Positions 16,901 through 25,831 of a stretch of 54,100 nucleotides of DNA are shown here, piece after piece. Both the position numbers and the translations under genes were made by a program. The stretch lies in contig BORH01000024.1 in NCBI GenBank assembly GCA_018333075.1, positions 1 to 54,100 on the forward strand, written 5' to 3'. The notes beneath the pieces are model-generated. The model had not been told where the DNA came from, made no database searches, and saw only the letters and a program-made list of their open reading frames with translations. The DNA comes from Heyndrickxia sporothermodurans (GTDB lineage Bacteria > Bacillota > Bacilli > Bacillales > Bacillaceae_C). Each line of letters opens with the position of its first letter. The first letter of the stretch is position 1.

Positions 16901-18484
16901 ATCTTTGATTTAAAAAGTGCCAATCCAAAGGCAAGAATTAGTGTCAAGCTAGTCGCTAAGGCTGGAGTTGGTACGATAGCTGCAGGTGTTGCCAAAGGGC
17001 TCGCAGACACGATTTTAATTAGTGGACATGATGGTGGAACAGGTGCATCCCCTAAAACAAGTATTAAGCATACTGGTATCCCATGGGAAATTGGTTTAGC
17101 CGAAACCCACCAAACCCTCTTGCTCAATGGTTTACGAAATCGTGTAAAGCTAGAAGCAGATGGAAAATTAATGACTGGTAGGGATGTAATCATTGCTGCT
17201 TGCTTAGGAGCAGAGGAATTTGGCTTTGCTACAGCGCCATTAGTCGTACTAGGCTGTTTAATGATGCGTGCCTGCCATTTAGATACATGCCCTGTTGGAA
17301 TTGCTACTCAAAATCCTAAGCTTCGTGAAAAATTCATGGGTAGTCCTGATCATATTGTTAACTATATGACATTTATTGCTGAAGAGGTCAGAGAAATTTT
17401 AGCGGAAAATGGCTATCGAAGCTTAAATGAAATTGTAGGGCAAACACATGTATTAAAGCCTAGAGAAGAAATCAAGAATCACTGGAAAGCAAAGAATTTA
17501 GATTTATCTAAGCTACTTTATCAGTCAGCTGATCAGCCTATTTGTACAGAGTCACAGAATCATGAATTAGAAAAACGCCTTGACCAACATACACTTATTC
17601 CACTCGTTACACCTTATGTAAATAATAAGCAGCCTGCCCAATTTACTTTTGAAATTAAAAATACAGACCGGGCAGTCGGAACATTATTAGGTCACTATGT
17701 GACGATGAAATATGGCCCAAGTGGTTTATCGAATCATTCCATTCGATTGAATTTTAATGGTTCGGCAGGACAAAGCTTTGGTGCTTTTTTACCTAAAGGC
17801 TTAACACTTACCTTGGTTGGAGATGCAAATGATTATGTCGGTAAAGGATTGTCTGGAGGCACTTTGATTATCAAACCGAATGCTCGTTTGGAGCATCCTG
17901 GAGATCAAGCGATTATCGGAAATACTACCTTTTTTGGAGCAACCTCTGGAGAAGCGTATATTAACGGGACAGCAGGGCAACGTTTTTGTGTGAGAAATAG
18001 CGGTGTAAATGCAATTGTTGAAGGTGTTGGAGATCATGGCTGTGAATATATGACTGGAGGAAAAGCCGTCATTCTCGGGCCAATTGGTAAAAACTTTGGA
18101 GCTGGAATGTCAGGTGGTGTTGCCTATATTTATACTGGTGCAAGTTCAGAAGATGACATTATGCAAAATATCAATTTCGAAATGATTAACATTGAAAACA
18201 ACCACACAAATGAAGAGAAAATCGAGCTTTACAAAATGATCCAAAAACACTATCAATTTACCGGAAGCTTAAGAGCCAAAGAAATCTTAAAAAATTGGAA
18301 TAAACAAAGCAATTACTTTTTGAAGATTATTCCAAATGAATACAAAAATATGATCGATTTAATTCATAAATTAGAAGATCAAGGAATGTCTAATAACGAG
18401 GCAAAACTTACGGCTTTTCAGCTAAAAAAAGAGGGAAAGTCCATTGCAGCACCAACTAGCCCTTCAATGGGGATATCCCTCTAA
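13925..18484 (+). CDS. gltA: Glutamate synthase (NADPH) large subunit
   Basis: A 1519-residue large GOGAT subunit that hydrolyses glutamine and passes ammonia to 2-oxoglutarate. Order of domains: class II glutaminase with the Ntn Cys at 23 (DACGIGFYAD), exposed after removal of a 22-residue propeptide; a central linker domain; the FMN/2-oxoglutarate TIM barrel (about 790-1200); a [3Fe-4S] cluster motif CLMMRACHLDTCPVG; and the C-terminal beta-helix (about 1240-1480). Length is normal. The ATG has GGAAGGA nine bases upstream. gltB follows after 16 bases, forming gltAB. Confidence 0.97.
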   Translation: MTFQNNKYQKVGLYQPDFEHDACGIGFYADIKGRPSHEIVASALVMLQRLDHRAGKSSDNQTSDGAGILLQIPHEFFQKVCPFQLPNKSEYAVAMVFLPKKEDQQKQIISDFQSEATNLNLSFIGERTVPVSPQFIGEIAKSTQPYVTQLFFKKAKDTNDTQFSKQLYLLRRILEKKYSNQLYISSLSNETIVYKGLLSAEQLSFFYNDLNEPSFTSALALVHSRFSTNTFPSWERAHPNRLIAHNGEINTIKGNMNSFNSKIPSFLQELDQLNVESILPIIHPEGSDSAMFDNVLEFLTLNEMTLPQAVMMMVPEPWENNDEMPSYLKAFYEYHSLSMEPWDGPMALGFSNGKQIGAILDRNGLRPGRYYVTKDDKVIFSSEVGVIDIPDEHVKEKKHLKPGELLFIDTELGRMIPNDELKAMISHEQPYKQYLQEHVISIKASNKQASQAMDKQENLTFLQKVFGYTYEEVMKSIKPMSIEMKEPTGSMGIDTPLAVLSERPQLLFHYFKQSFSQVTNPPIDAIREECVISTVTWLGPQVKLLGEKANHLKHFKLANPFLETSAFKVLQKNGTVKELPMIFSEEAGIEQALRKLCEEALISIKAGTELLILTDKHTDDQSIPIPSLLATSCLHHFLIKNGVRTKASIIIDSGEPRDSHHMAMLIGYGADALHPYLAYETIKQLIIEKHIQLPLKQAIQNYLHALTSGVVKIMSKVGISSIQSYRGAQTFEALGISEAVIDQYFTGTVSQIGGIGLNEIANEALLRHKKSKTELHSHDHTLDSGSELQWRSEGEHHQFNPLIIHTLQRAARMNDKTVYKKFVNMHENSPFTTVRSLFTLNSQRQPIPLDEVEPIEEIFKRFKTGAMSYGSLSKEAHEALAIAMNRIGGKSNSGEGGEEIERSIADENGEFRRSAIKQVASGRFGVTSYYLSEAEEIQIKMAQGAKPGEGGQLPGNKVYPWIAEVRGSTPGVGLISPPPHHDIYSIEDLAQLIFDLKSANPKARISVKLVAKAGVGTIAAGVAKGLADTILISGHDGGTGASPKTSIKHTGIPWEIGLAETHQTLLLNGLRNRVKLEADGKLMTGRDVIIAACLGAEEFGFATAPLVVLGCLMMRACHLDTCPVGIATQNPKLREKFMGSPDHIVNYMTFIAEEVREILAENGYRSLNEIVGQTHVLKPREEIKNHWKAKNLDLSKLLYQSADQPICTESQNHELEKRLDQHTLIPLVTPYVNNKQPAQFTFEIKNTDRAVGTLLGHYVTMKYGPSGLSNHSIRLNFNGSAGQSFGAFLPKGLTLTLVGDANDYVGKGLSGGTLIIKPNARLEHPGDQAIIGNTTFFGATSGEAYINGTAGQRFCVRNSGVNAIVEGVGDHGCEYMTGGKAVILGPIGKNFGAGMSGGVAYIYTGASSEDDIMQNINFEMINIENNHTNEEKIELYKMIQKHYQFTGSLRAKEILKNWNKQSNYFLKIIPNEYKNMIDLIHKLEDQGMSNNEAKLTAFQLKKEGKSIAAPTSPSMGISL

Positions 18485-18500
18485 AAAGGAGAGAATGCAT

Positions 18501-19937
18501 ATGGAAAATTCAACAGAATTCATTGATATTAAAAGGGCTAAGCCAATAGAAAGAAAAACAATCGATCGAATTAAAGACTGGAAGGAATATCAAAAACCTT
18601 TTCCAGAAAAAAAATTAAAGCAGCAAGCATCCCGTTGTATGGATTGCGGAACACCCTTTTGCCAAGTCGGAACGATCATTAATTCTAGTACAAGTGGATG
18701 TCCATTATACAATCTCATTCCTGAATGGAATGCATTAGTACACGAAGGAAAATGGCATGAAGCATACTTGCGCCTTGCCAAAACAAATAACTTTCCTGAA
18801 TTTACAGCAAGAGCCTGCCCTGCTCCATGTGAGGGCTCCTGTACGGCAGGGGTTCCTAGTGAACCAGTAACGATCAAAAGCATTGAAAAAGCAATTATCG
18901 ATCGTGCATTTTCAGAAGGATGGGTAAAACCAAGAAAACCATTATCAAAAACAAATTATAAAATTGCTATTATTGGTTCTGGTCCTGCTGGATTAGCAGC
19001 TGCAGATGATTTAAACCAATTGGGACATTCGGTTACTATTTTTGAAAAGGCAGATCGTTTTGGCGGACTTCTCATGTATGGGATTCCAAATATGAAAATT
19101 GATAAATCACTTGTACAAAAAAGAATTGATTTATTGAAACGTGAAGGAATTGACTTTAAAGCAAACACTCATATCGGCGTGGATCTTACACTTGAAGAAT
19201 TAGAAGCGACATTTGATGCAGTATTGCTTTGTATTGGAGCGGAAAAACCTCGCGAGCTTTCACTAAAAGGCAGAGAGCTAAAAGGCATTTATCCTGCAAT
19301 GGAATATTTGACAGCAAGTACAAAGCATTTTTTACTTAAAGGAAAATCAGCTTTGCCAGAAATCGATGCAAAGGATAAAAGAGTGATTGTTATTGGTGGA
19401 GGCGACACCGGTGCTGACTGTGTTGCAACGGCAATACGACAAGGCTGTAAAAGTGTTGTTCAATTCGGAAAACATGGCAAATTACCAATTAGACGTCAGG
19501 AACACAATCCTTGGCCGGAAAATCCACAAGTTTTTTCACTTGATTATGCCTACGAAGAAGCGGTTCATCTTTTTGGAGAGGATCCACGACAATATTATAT
19601 TCAGACTCATGAATTTATCGGAAATAAGCATGGAGAGGTAACCGGACTAACAACGACATTGTTCAATCAAGATTCAAGTGAATCCCTTCGTCATTGGGAT
19701 GCTGACCTAATTCTAATCGCTATTGGATTTGAAGGAGTTTCAAACGAAAATTCCCTTAATGACATTCATCTTACAAGAAACAAGATTGCAACGGAACAGA
19801 ATAGCTATCAAACAAACAAAACAGGAGTTTACGCTGCGGGGGATGCTAGAAGAGGCCAGAGCTTAATTGTTTGGGCTATTCAAGAAGGAAAAAAAGCAGC
19901 ATTAGAAATTGATCAATATGTAAGAAAGCTGTCTTAA
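18501..19937 (+). CDS. gltB: Glutamate synthase (NADPH) small subunit
   Basis: A 478-residue beta subunit that oxidises NADPH and delivers electrons to GltA. N-terminal cysteine clusters (CMDCGTPFC, GCPLYN, RACPAPCEGSC) bind two [4Fe-4S] centres; the FAD site is IIGSGPAGLAAADDL and the NADPH site is VIGGGDTGADC. The start at 18501 is preferred because AAAGGAG stands nine bases before it; the ATG at 18495 is too close. A shared terminator follows. Confidence 0.96.
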   Translation: MENSTEFIDIKRAKPIERKTIDRIKDWKEYQKPFPEKKLKQQASRCMDCGTPFCQVGTIINSSTSGCPLYNLIPEWNALVHEGKWHEAYLRLAKTNNFPEFTARACPAPCEGSCTAGVPSEPVTIKSIEKAIIDRAFSEGWVKPRKPLSKTNYKIAIIGSGPAGLAAADDLNQLGHSVTIFEKADRFGGLLMYGIPNMKIDKSLVQKRIDLLKREGIDFKANTHIGVDLTLEELEATFDAVLLCIGAEKPRELSLKGRELKGIYPAMEYLTASTKHFLLKGKSALPEIDAKDKRVIVIGGGDTGADCVATAIRQGCKSVVQFGKHGKLPIRRQEHNPWPENPQVFSLDYAYEEAVHLFGEDPRQYYIQTHEFIGNKHGEVTGLTTTLFNQDSSESLRHWDADLILIAIGFEGVSNENSLNDIHLTRNKIATEQNSYQTNKTGVYAAGDARRGQSLIVWAIQEGKKAALEIDQYVRKLS

Positions 19938-19946
19938 CACACGAAG

Positions 19947-19980
19947 GGCCGTCTGATAAATTAGATCGGACGGCCTTTCA
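19947..19980. terminator. Terminator between gltB and mutY
   Basis: GGCCGTC/GACGGCC stem (19947-19975) with inner GAT/ATC pairing. The T-tract is poor on both strands (TTTCATTT on plus), but it is the only hairpin between the converging genes. Confidence 0.7.
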
Positions 19981-19981
19981 T

Positions 19982-21061
19982 TTATAGCTCTAGAAAAGCT
20001 TTCCACATTTTTTGATGGGAAACAGGAAAAGCGTAGTTTGTCAGTTCTTCTTCTGTAACTAACTTCAATGTTTCATTCTCTTCAACTGTCCCAATAATCT
20101 GCCCTGAATACACCTCGATGTCCCAAGTCAAATGAGAGAAAACATGTTGAATATCAGTAAAGGATTTATCTAAGTTGATTTCAATATGATAATCATCTTT
20201 CAAAAAATCCTGTAATATATTTTTGGATTTAATCAGTTTACTTTTTTCAACATTAGGAAACTCCCAAAGATTTGCGAGAAGTCCTTTGTCTGATCGCTTA
20301 TGGATCAGGAAACGATTATTATCATCTTTCAATACGGCAGCCACTAGTTCAACATGTCGCACACTTTTTTTCTTTGTTTTTACTGGCAATTGATCTTGAA
20401 CGCCTTCAAAAAATGCCTGACAATGCTCCCTTACCGGACAAAGCAAGCAGCTTGGTGAGGTAGGAGTACAGATTAATGCCCCTAACTCCATCAATGCTTG
20501 GTTAAAATAAGAAGGATTTTCATGTGAAATCATTTCACGTATAGCTGCTTCAAAAACCTTCCTTGAAGAAGCTTTAGCAATATCCTCCCATATAAGCAAA
20601 ATTCTCGAAATGACCCTCATCACATTGCCATCAACCGCTGGCTCTGGAACACCATATGCAATACTTAAAATAGCTCCAGCTGTGTATGGACCAACACCTC
20701 TTAGTTTTCTTATCCCTTCAGGTGTATTCGGTACGATTCCTCCGTAAGATTCATGTACCTCCCTAACAGCTGCTTGTAAATTTCTAACACGTGAATAATA
20801 GCCCAAACCTTCCCAAGCCTTCATGACAGACTCTTCATCAGCTTCAGATAATTTCTCTATAGTAGGAAATTTTTCAATAAAACGGTTAAAATAAGGTATA
20901 ACCGTATCAACTCTTGTTTGCTGTAGCATAATTTCTGAAACCCAGACTTTATATGGGTCTTGATCCTTTCTCCATGGTAAGTCCCTTTGCTCAGCTTCAA
21001 ACCAGTTGATTAAATCATCTTGAAATTGCTCTATATTTAAACTCTCAGTTGTACTGTTCAT
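19982..21061 (-). CDS. mutY: A/G-specific adenine DNA glycosylase MutY
   Basis: A 359-residue base-excision repair enzyme (yfhQ in B. subtilis) that removes adenine mispaired with 8-oxoguanine. The helix-hairpin-helix [12 protein letters not shown] is followed by the catalytic Asp in AVDGNVMRV; the proton-shuttling Glu and LQQTRVDTV are near the N-terminus; a [4Fe-4S] loop with four Cys ([15 protein letters not shown]) follows. The C-terminal NUDIX-like domain (about 230-359) reads 8-oxoG. ATG at 21061 with GGAGGAATAT upstream. A hairpin followed by TTTTT in its untranslated leader (21174-21203) is listed separately. Confidence 0.95.
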   Translation of the reverse strand: MNSTTESLNIEQFQDDLINWFEAEQRDLPWRKDQDPYKVWVSEIMLQQTRVDTVIPYFNRFIEKFPTIEKLSEADEESVMKAWEGLGYYSRVRNLQAAVREVHESYGGIVPNTPEGIRKLRGVGPYTAGAILSIAYGVPEPAVDGNVMRVISRILLIWEDIAKASSRKVFEAAIREMISHENPSYFNQALMELGALICTPTSPSCLLCPVREHCQAFFEGVQDQLPVKTKKKSVRHVELVAAVLKDDNNRFLIHKRSDKGLLANLWEFPNVEKSKLIKSKNILQDFLKDDYHIEINLDKSFTDIQHVFSHLTWDIEVYSGQIIGTVEENETLKLVTEEELTNYAFPVSHQKMWKAFLEL

Positions 21062-21427
21062 ATATTCCTCCAACATGTTAAATCTAAACGAAATAGGGTA
21101 AAGTAATCGATATAGCTTTTTGCTGTTTTGAAATTAAAAGCAAACGCACTTTTATCATAAAAATTGCTATTTAACAAAAATGATTGAGACTTTCCAATCA
21201 TTACATGAAAGCAACAAAATTTACAAAAACCGTAGGAAAGTACCCCATTTAATATTAAAATTCGATTACAAATGGATTTCTTAACGAATGTCCATTGCAA
21301 TTACGTCATTTTTACCATAACATGTTTAACAAAAACCGCAAGTAATTAATTTAACTAGAAATTTTTTCATTCACGTTAATATATAGGAAAACGATTGCAT
21401 CAAGACAAATTAAGGAGGACGTTCATT

Positions 21428-22408
21428 TTGGACACAGGAACCCACCTTGTAATGGGATTTGCCCTTGGAGGTCTCGCTACGTTAGACCCCGTTATTGCAG
21501 AAAATACTATTAATTCACACAGTGTGCTGCTTGCTACGATTATTGGATCTCAAATACCAGATATCGATACATTGTTAAAATTTCGCAACAACGCAGTATA
21601 TATAAGAAATCATAGAGGCGCTACACATTCAGTTCCGGCGGTTATTTTATGGCCACTGCTTATCACTGCAGTAGCAGGATTGCTTTTTCCAGGAGCCAAT
21701 CTTTTACATTTATGGCTTTGGACCTTTCTTGCTGTTTTTCTTCATGTATTTGTAGATATTTTTAATGCATATGGAACCCAAGCTCTTCGTCCCTTTTCAT
21801 CTAAATGGATTGCGCTTGGGATCATAAATACGTTTGATCCATTTATTTTTATCATCCATGTTATTGGTTTAATTATTTGGGCTTTTGGAGCAAATCCAGG
21901 AATTACGTTTATTATTGTGTATGCAATTGTCATCTTTTACTATATTCTCCGCTTTGCAGAGCAATGGTCGGTAAAAAAAGCCGTAATAAACACGATTCCA
22001 AACGCTGAACAAATCATTATTTCACCTACTATGAGATATAATAAATGGAAAATTGTCGCGATTACGAAAAACCAACTATATGTTGCTAAAGCATATAAAC
22101 GGTCGATTACCATTGTAGATAAATATGATCGTGTCCCAATACCTGAAAACGAAGTCATTGAGAAGGCAAAAGAAGATCCAAATATTTCTGCTTTTTTATC
22201 GTTTTCCCCGATATATCGCTGGGAACTAGAAGTATACGATAGCGGCTATGAGGTTCGTTTCATTGATTTACGTTATCGGAGCAAAGGGCATTATCCTTTT
22301 GTTGCAATTGTTCAAATGGATAATGACTTATCTATTACTGGTTCTTATACAGGATGGATTTATAATAAGGAAAAACTAAAGAAAAAATTGGACGTAGCTC
22401 CAAGGTAA
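21428..22408 (+). CDS. yfhP: YfhP, membrane-bound metal-dependent hydrolase family (DUF457)
   Basis: A 326-residue membrane protein of the LexA-regulated/DUF457 hydrolase family. The N-terminal half carries several transmembrane helices (about 60-175) with conserved polar signatures: DTGTH at the start, PDIDT, HRGATHS, and HVFVDIFNAYGT, which resemble metal ligands. The C-terminal half is soluble. The TTG at 21428 follows AAGGAGGA by about nine bases and gives the family N-terminus; the apparent upstream start at 21395 covers the ribosome binding site. It precedes sspK, the conserved order in Bacillus. Confidence 0.86.
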   Translation: MDTGTHLVMGFALGGLATLDPVIAENTINSHSVLLATIIGSQIPDIDTLLKFRNNAVYIRNHRGATHSVPAVILWPLLITAVAGLLFPGANLLHLWLWTFLAVFLHVFVDIFNAYGTQALRPFSSKWIALGIINTFDPFIFIIHVIGLIIWAFGANPGITFIIVYAIVIFYYILRFAEQWSVKKAVINTIPNAEQIIISPTMRYNKWKIVAITKNQLYVAKAYKRSITIVDKYDRVPIPENEVIEKAKEDPNISAFLSFSPIYRWELEVYDSGYEVRFIDLRYRSKGHYPFVAIVQMDNDLSITGSYTGWIYNKEKLKKKLDVAPR

Positions 22409-22514
22409 TCTTAAAAAAGGAAATAACTAGCCTTCATAAGAATTTACTTTTAAAGAGATAATATTAACGCATGAACTACCATCTACTCATGCGATGATAG
22501 AAGGAGGCAAAAAA

Positions 22515-22670
22515 ATGCGAAATAAGGTAAAAGGCTTCCCATATGGACATGATAATAAATTCGAAGGTGAACCAAGAGCTAAAGCTGAATTTGCTTCTAA
22601 ACGTGCAGACGGAACGATCAATACACACCCACAAGAAAGAATGAAGGCTTCAAATAAAAACAACATGTAA
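22515..22670 (+). CDS. sspK: Small acid-soluble spore protein K
   Basis: A 51-residue basic, hydrophilic protein with the SspK hallmarks [18 protein letters not shown] and [11 protein letters not shown] followed by HPQERM. SspK is a minor forespore-made protein found only in Bacillus-type spores; its precise role is unknown. AAGGAGG precedes the ATG by seven bases. A 7-bp dyad CGCATGA/TCATGCG (22468-22493) lies between yfhP and the ribosome binding site. I cannot place the expected sigma-G promoter with confidence. Confidence 0.93.
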   Translation: MRNKVKGFPYGHDNKFEGEPRAKAEFASKRADGTINTHPQERMKASNKNNM

Positions 22671-22676
22671 TAGGAA

Positions 22677-22700
22677 AAGGTCTGTCAATTGACAGACCTT
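22677..22700. terminator. Bidirectional terminator between sspK and yfhH
   Basis: A perfect 24-bp palindrome, AAGGTCTGTCAA followed by its complement, with TTTTCCTATT on the minus side and TTAATAAT on the plus side. It contains the yfhH stop codon. Confidence 0.85.
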
Positions 22701-23008
22701 AATAATGAAATAGGCAGTGCCTCTTCTTCATTTTTTCCTCCTAAACGGTAGCCCCAGGCAAATATTCCGTTCATATAATCAATTTTAAAATAGACTCCTG
22801 GATCTCCTTCTATTTCATATAGCTCTCCTGGTTTAAAATCTTTTGGATTAAGCAAATAGGCTTTTGCCATAATTGCTTTCCTCTCTAAAACTGCATATTC
22901 ATTCACAATCCCAAGCTGCTCCGCTTTCCTTGCCTTTTCCGTTAATAAAGCAATCTCTTGCTTTAATTCATATTCTGTCATTTGGCTATAGCGTTTTTCT
23001 TGTTCCAT
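22685..23008 (-). CDS. yfhH: YfhH, DUF1811 family protein
   Basis: A 107-residue soluble protein: N-terminal helical region (about 1-55, charged) followed by a small beta-rich domain with LYEIEGDPGVYFKIDYMNGIF. It matches the Bacillus YfhH family in length and context; its function is not established. ATG start with AAGGTGG ten bases upstream. It follows recX after 16 bases on the same strand, so the two are probably co-transcribed. Its last codons lie inside the terminator hairpin. Confidence 0.85.
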   Translation of the reverse strand: MEQEKRYSQMTEYELKQEIALLTEKARKAEQLGIVNEYAVLERKAIMAKAYLLNPKDFKPGELYEIEGDPGVYFKIDYMNGIFAWGYRLGGKNEEEALPISLLRSVN

Positions 23009-23024
23009 CTGTCATTCCACCTTA

Positions 23025-23819
23025 TTAAAATTCGTACTCATTTAAAAATTTATCAATAAGCTCTATGGAAAATCCTTTTCGAAATAAATTTTGTTTCATA
23101 CGTTGTTCGAATTCATATCCCGTATACTTTTGCAATTTCTTATATGCTTTAACTCCATGCTCAATGAGTGCATTCCATTCCTCAGACTCATCCTTTGAAA
23201 AATCAACTTCTGCAAGCGCAGTTTGAATCATATCAAATGAATAGCCTTTTCTTAATAAGGTCTGTTCAATTTTTTGTTTTAAGCTTTTTTCAGAAAGCTT
23301 TTTATTTTGCTTAATTAATTTTTCAATTAATGAAATTGCATGAGAAATTTGCTGCTCCTCTGAGAACTCTTGGAGTGCTATTTCAATTAGTTTTTCATCA
23401 ATCCCTTTTTCCTGTAATTCTAATTGAATAGTTTTCGTTCCTTTTTTTGTCGTATTCATTTGAGTTCTTACATAGGCAATTGCGAACTCCTGATCATTTA
23501 AATACTTAAGATCAAACAGCTTATGGATCACTTCTTGAATAACCAGCTCGTTGATATCCTTTTGTTTTAAATAATCCTTAACTTCCTTTTCTGATCTCAT
23601 TCGATAGGAGAGAAATTGGATAGCCAAATTTACACTTTTTCGAATGTCATCCTCATAATCAATTTCAGCAATTTCTAAATCAGTCAGTTCTTTTCCTTTC
23701 ATCAATTGAAATCGTGCTAGAACTTCTTCATCTACACTAAAGGCATACTGACCATCAAGAAAAATATTATATCGCTCTGCATTATTTTTTTGGACGGATA
23801 TTTTCGTTATGATTGGCAT
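23025..23819 (-). CDS. recX: RecX, regulator of RecA
   Basis: A 264-residue RecX (yfhG in B. subtilis), which modulates RecA filament dynamics in recombination and repair. It is built from repeated three-helix units (about 65-265), seen in the recurring pattern of YLNDQEFA, RKGYSFDMI and RKGFSIELI segments. The Bacillus form is longer (about 260) than E. coli RecX, as here. ATG start with GGAATGCG-like purines upstream, a weak ribosome binding site. It is divergent from yfhE and followed by yfhH. Confidence 0.92.
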   Translation of the reverse strand: MPIITKISVQKNNAERYNIFLDGQYAFSVDEEVLARFQLMKGKELTDLEIAEIDYEDDIRKSVNLAIQFLSYRMRSEKEVKDYLKQKDINELVIQEVIHKLFDLKYLNDQEFAIAYVRTQMNTTKKGTKTIQLELQEKGIDEKLIEIALQEFSEEQQISHAISLIEKLIKQNKKLSEKSLKQKIEQTLLRKGYSFDMIQTALAEVDFSKDESEEWNALIEHGVKAYKKLQKYTGYEFEQRMKQNLFRKGFSIELIDKFLNEYEF

Positions 23820-23929
23820 ACGAACGCATTCCTTTTCATCAATTTCTTATTTATTTTACCATTCATTACAGTATGTTTGCTATGTTTAAGGAAATAATGA
23901 GAATACATGTTGATGAAAGGGTGAAATCA

Positions 23930-24052
23930 ATGCCAAAGGATAAAAGAGTGAAAGCAAAAAGTAATTTATCCAGTATGCAAGCTGTTACCTATGCACATGA
24001 ATTTAAAGTAGCCGATCGGGCTGGAGGATATTTACAGGATAGACGTAAATAG
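23930..24052 (+). CDS. yfhE: YfhE family small protein
   Basis: A 40-residue basic protein that ends in ADRAGGYLQDRRK and matches the YfhE family found next to recX in Bacillus. Function unknown; such small basic proteins are often sporulation-associated. ATG at 23930 has AAAGGGTG eight bases upstream; the longer in-frame ORF from 23813 overlaps recX and is not credible. Confidence 0.8.
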   Translation: MPKDKRVKAKSNLSSMQAVTYAHEFKVADRAGGYLQDRRK

Positions 24053-24141
24053 TTTCCTGTTTAATTTATTTTCGATTTACACATTCTATCATTGTAGAAA
24101 AAAATTTTCTGCAAATTGAACTTGAAAGGAGTTTTTCATTC

Positions 24142-24324
24142 ATGGGTCGTGCTCACAAACAAAAAGCTCGTGATAAAAACAAAGCAAAACTTCCTCAAGT
24201 ACCAAAAAATTTAAAGTCTGATGGAATCGATGTAGAATACTCTTCTGAGCTTGCAGACCAAGCAGATTTAGAGGCGCAAGAAAGATCAAATACAGCTAAA
24301 CAAAGGGCAAAAACAAAAAGATAG
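24142..24324 (+). CDS. yfhD: YfhD family small protein
   Basis: A 60-residue highly charged protein beginning MGRAHKQKARDKNKAKLP and ending AKQRAKTKR, with an acidic middle (GIDVEYSSELADQ). It matches YfhD, a small Bacillus protein in the yfh cluster with no assigned function. AAAGGAG stands 11 bases upstream. It is probably not co-transcribed with the regulator at 24558, since a hairpin follows. Confidence 0.82.
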   Translation: MGRAHKQKARDKNKAKLPQVPKNLKSDGIDVEYSSELADQADLEAQERSNTAKQRAKTKR

Positions 24325-24330
24325 TAAATG

Positions 24331-24353
24331 AAGTAGGGTTTTCTTCCCTACTT
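24331..24353 (+). terminator. Hairpin after yfhD (weak terminator)
   Basis: AAGTAGGG/CCCTACTT stem with a seven-base loop; followed by CCCTTCC, not a clean T-run. The rest of 24325-24557 is AT-rich and contains a GAATATTC dyad at 24461-24468 and the promoter at 24488-24516. Confidence 0.45.
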
Positions 24354-24487
24354 CCCTTCCTCACAAAACCTTCACAATTAAAGATAAAATTTTATAAAAT
24401 GAATATGTCGATACTTTCCCTATTTTGCAAGAAAAAAACACAAAATACCTTATAATAATACTGAATATTCAAAATTAGTACAAAAGT

Positions 24488-24516
24488 TTTATTTATTTTT
24501 TATGCTAGATTATAGT
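24488..24516 (+). promoter_or_regulatory. Candidate promoter of the regulator-peptide pair
   Basis: TTTATT, 17 nt, TATAGT, ending 41 bases before the regulator start. The -35 is a moderate match. Purely a sequence match in an AT-rich region. Confidence 0.45.
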
Positions 24517-24557
24517 AAAATACAAAATAATATAGTAATGATTTAGGAGTCTTTTAT

Positions 24558-25820
24558 ATGCATATTGGGACTAGAATTCGCTATTATCGATTATTAAGAG
24601 ATCTATCTCCAGAAGAACTGGTTGAAGGAATAACAACAGTTCCCTTTCTAACATCCATTGAAAATAACGAGCATACCCCTTCCATTGAAATGCTCAGCCA
24701 ACTTTGTGAAAGGCTTGAAATTCCTTTTATGACGTATCCAAATGAAGTACTTACACAATCATTAGAAGAATGGAAATACTCATTATTAAACAACAATAAA
24801 GAAAAAGCCTCCACTATTTTTAAAGAAGTATCAACGAAGATTTCACCCCGTGAAGACATTCAACTCATACTCACTTATCAAGTCTTCTTAATTAGATATT
24901 TTATTTTAATTGATCAAATTGAAAAATCCGCAAACCTCATAGAAAAAATTAAACCTTTTCATTTCGAAATGCCTGATGACTTAAAATTTTCATTTCAAAA
25001 GTTTCATGGAAATTATCTTTACTGTATAGGTCAGTTTATTGAAGCCTCAAAAATGTTTAGCAATGCAAAGAATTATTTATTTGCAATTCAAAATCATATT
25101 AATGAAGAAAAAGCAGATTTATTTTATATGCTAGGTCTTGCTTTAGGTAGAATTAACAAAAACACATTATCTGTTTTCTATGTCGAAGAAGCTTTATCAT
25201 TATTCCAGCAAACCTATCAAATAAAACGGTGTACTGATTGTCATATGATGCTTGGTTTAATTTATAATAGAATGCAAGATTATGATGAAGCGGAAAAAAA
25301 CTATTTAATAGCAAAACAGCTAGCAGAATCTTTAGACTATCAAAATTTAATTAACAAAATCGAACATAATCTTGGACTATTAAAAGCTCAACAAGGTAAA
25401 TCAAAAGAGGCAATTACTCATTATTTAAACAGTTACCATGATCAAACAAAACAAGATGATCAGCTCCAAATTATTATCAATATCATTAAAGAATATTATA
25501 AAATTGGCTTCATCCATGAAGTGAAGCTATGGATTAAACAAGGCTTTAAATTAATTGATTCTGAAAATAAAGATAAACATAAAAATCACTATATCGAGCT
25601 AATGTTTTATCAATATATAGTAAATGGTTACCCAGAAGGATTTGAAAACTTTGTATTAAATGAAGCCATTCCTTACTATGAAAATATTAAACAATATCAT
25701 TCTATTGTCATATTTTCAAAACAACTTGGTGATTATTATCAAAAGAAGAAAGAGTTTCAAAATGCAGCTACATCCTTTGCTACTGCAAATTCAGCATATG
25801 AAAAAATATTAAAGCTATAG
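24558..25820 (+). CDS. HTH-TPR transcriptional regulator (RRNPP/NprR-like)
   Basis: A 420-residue protein: an N-terminal XRE-type helix-turn-helix (about 1-60, with TSIENNEHTPSIEML matching the usual second half of the fold) followed by tandem TPR-like helical hairpins from about 70 to 415. This length and layout are those of NprR/PlcR-type regulators, which bind a short re-imported peptide in the TPR groove. It is not close enough to NprR or PlcR for me to use their names. ATG with TTAGGAG ten bases upstream. Twelve bases after its stop begins a small exported peptide gene, the usual place for the cognate pheromone. Target genes cannot be read; autoregulation is possible. Confidence 0.88.
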   Translation: MHIGTRIRYYRLLRDLSPEELVEGITTVPFLTSIENNEHTPSIEMLSQLCERLEIPFMTYPNEVLTQSLEEWKYSLLNNNKEKASTIFKEVSTKISPREDIQLILTYQVFLIRYFILIDQIEKSANLIEKIKPFHFEMPDDLKFSFQKFHGNYLYCIGQFIEASKMFSNAKNYLFAIQNHINEEKADLFYMLGLALGRINKNTLSVFYVEEALSLFQQTYQIKRCTDCHMMLGLIYNRMQDYDEAEKNYLIAKQLAESLDYQNLINKIEHNLGLLKAQQGKSKEAITHYLNSYHDQTKQDDQLQIIINIIKEYYKIGFIHEVKLWIKQGFKLIDSENKDKHKNHYIELMFYQYIVNGYPEGFENFVLNEAIPYYENIKQYHSIVIFSKQLGDYYQKKKEFQNAATSFATANSAYEKILKL

Positions 25821-25831
25821 GAGGAATCTAA

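Noticed and set aside
16704-17193. Antisense frames inside gltA, and similar shadows in trp, leu and ilv genes
   Set aside because: They lie opposite strongly conserved coding sequence with no independent start signals.
21058-21300. 80-codon minus-strand frame upstream of mutY
   Set aside because: No ribosome binding site, composition of AT-rich intergenic DNA, overlaps the leader hairpin.
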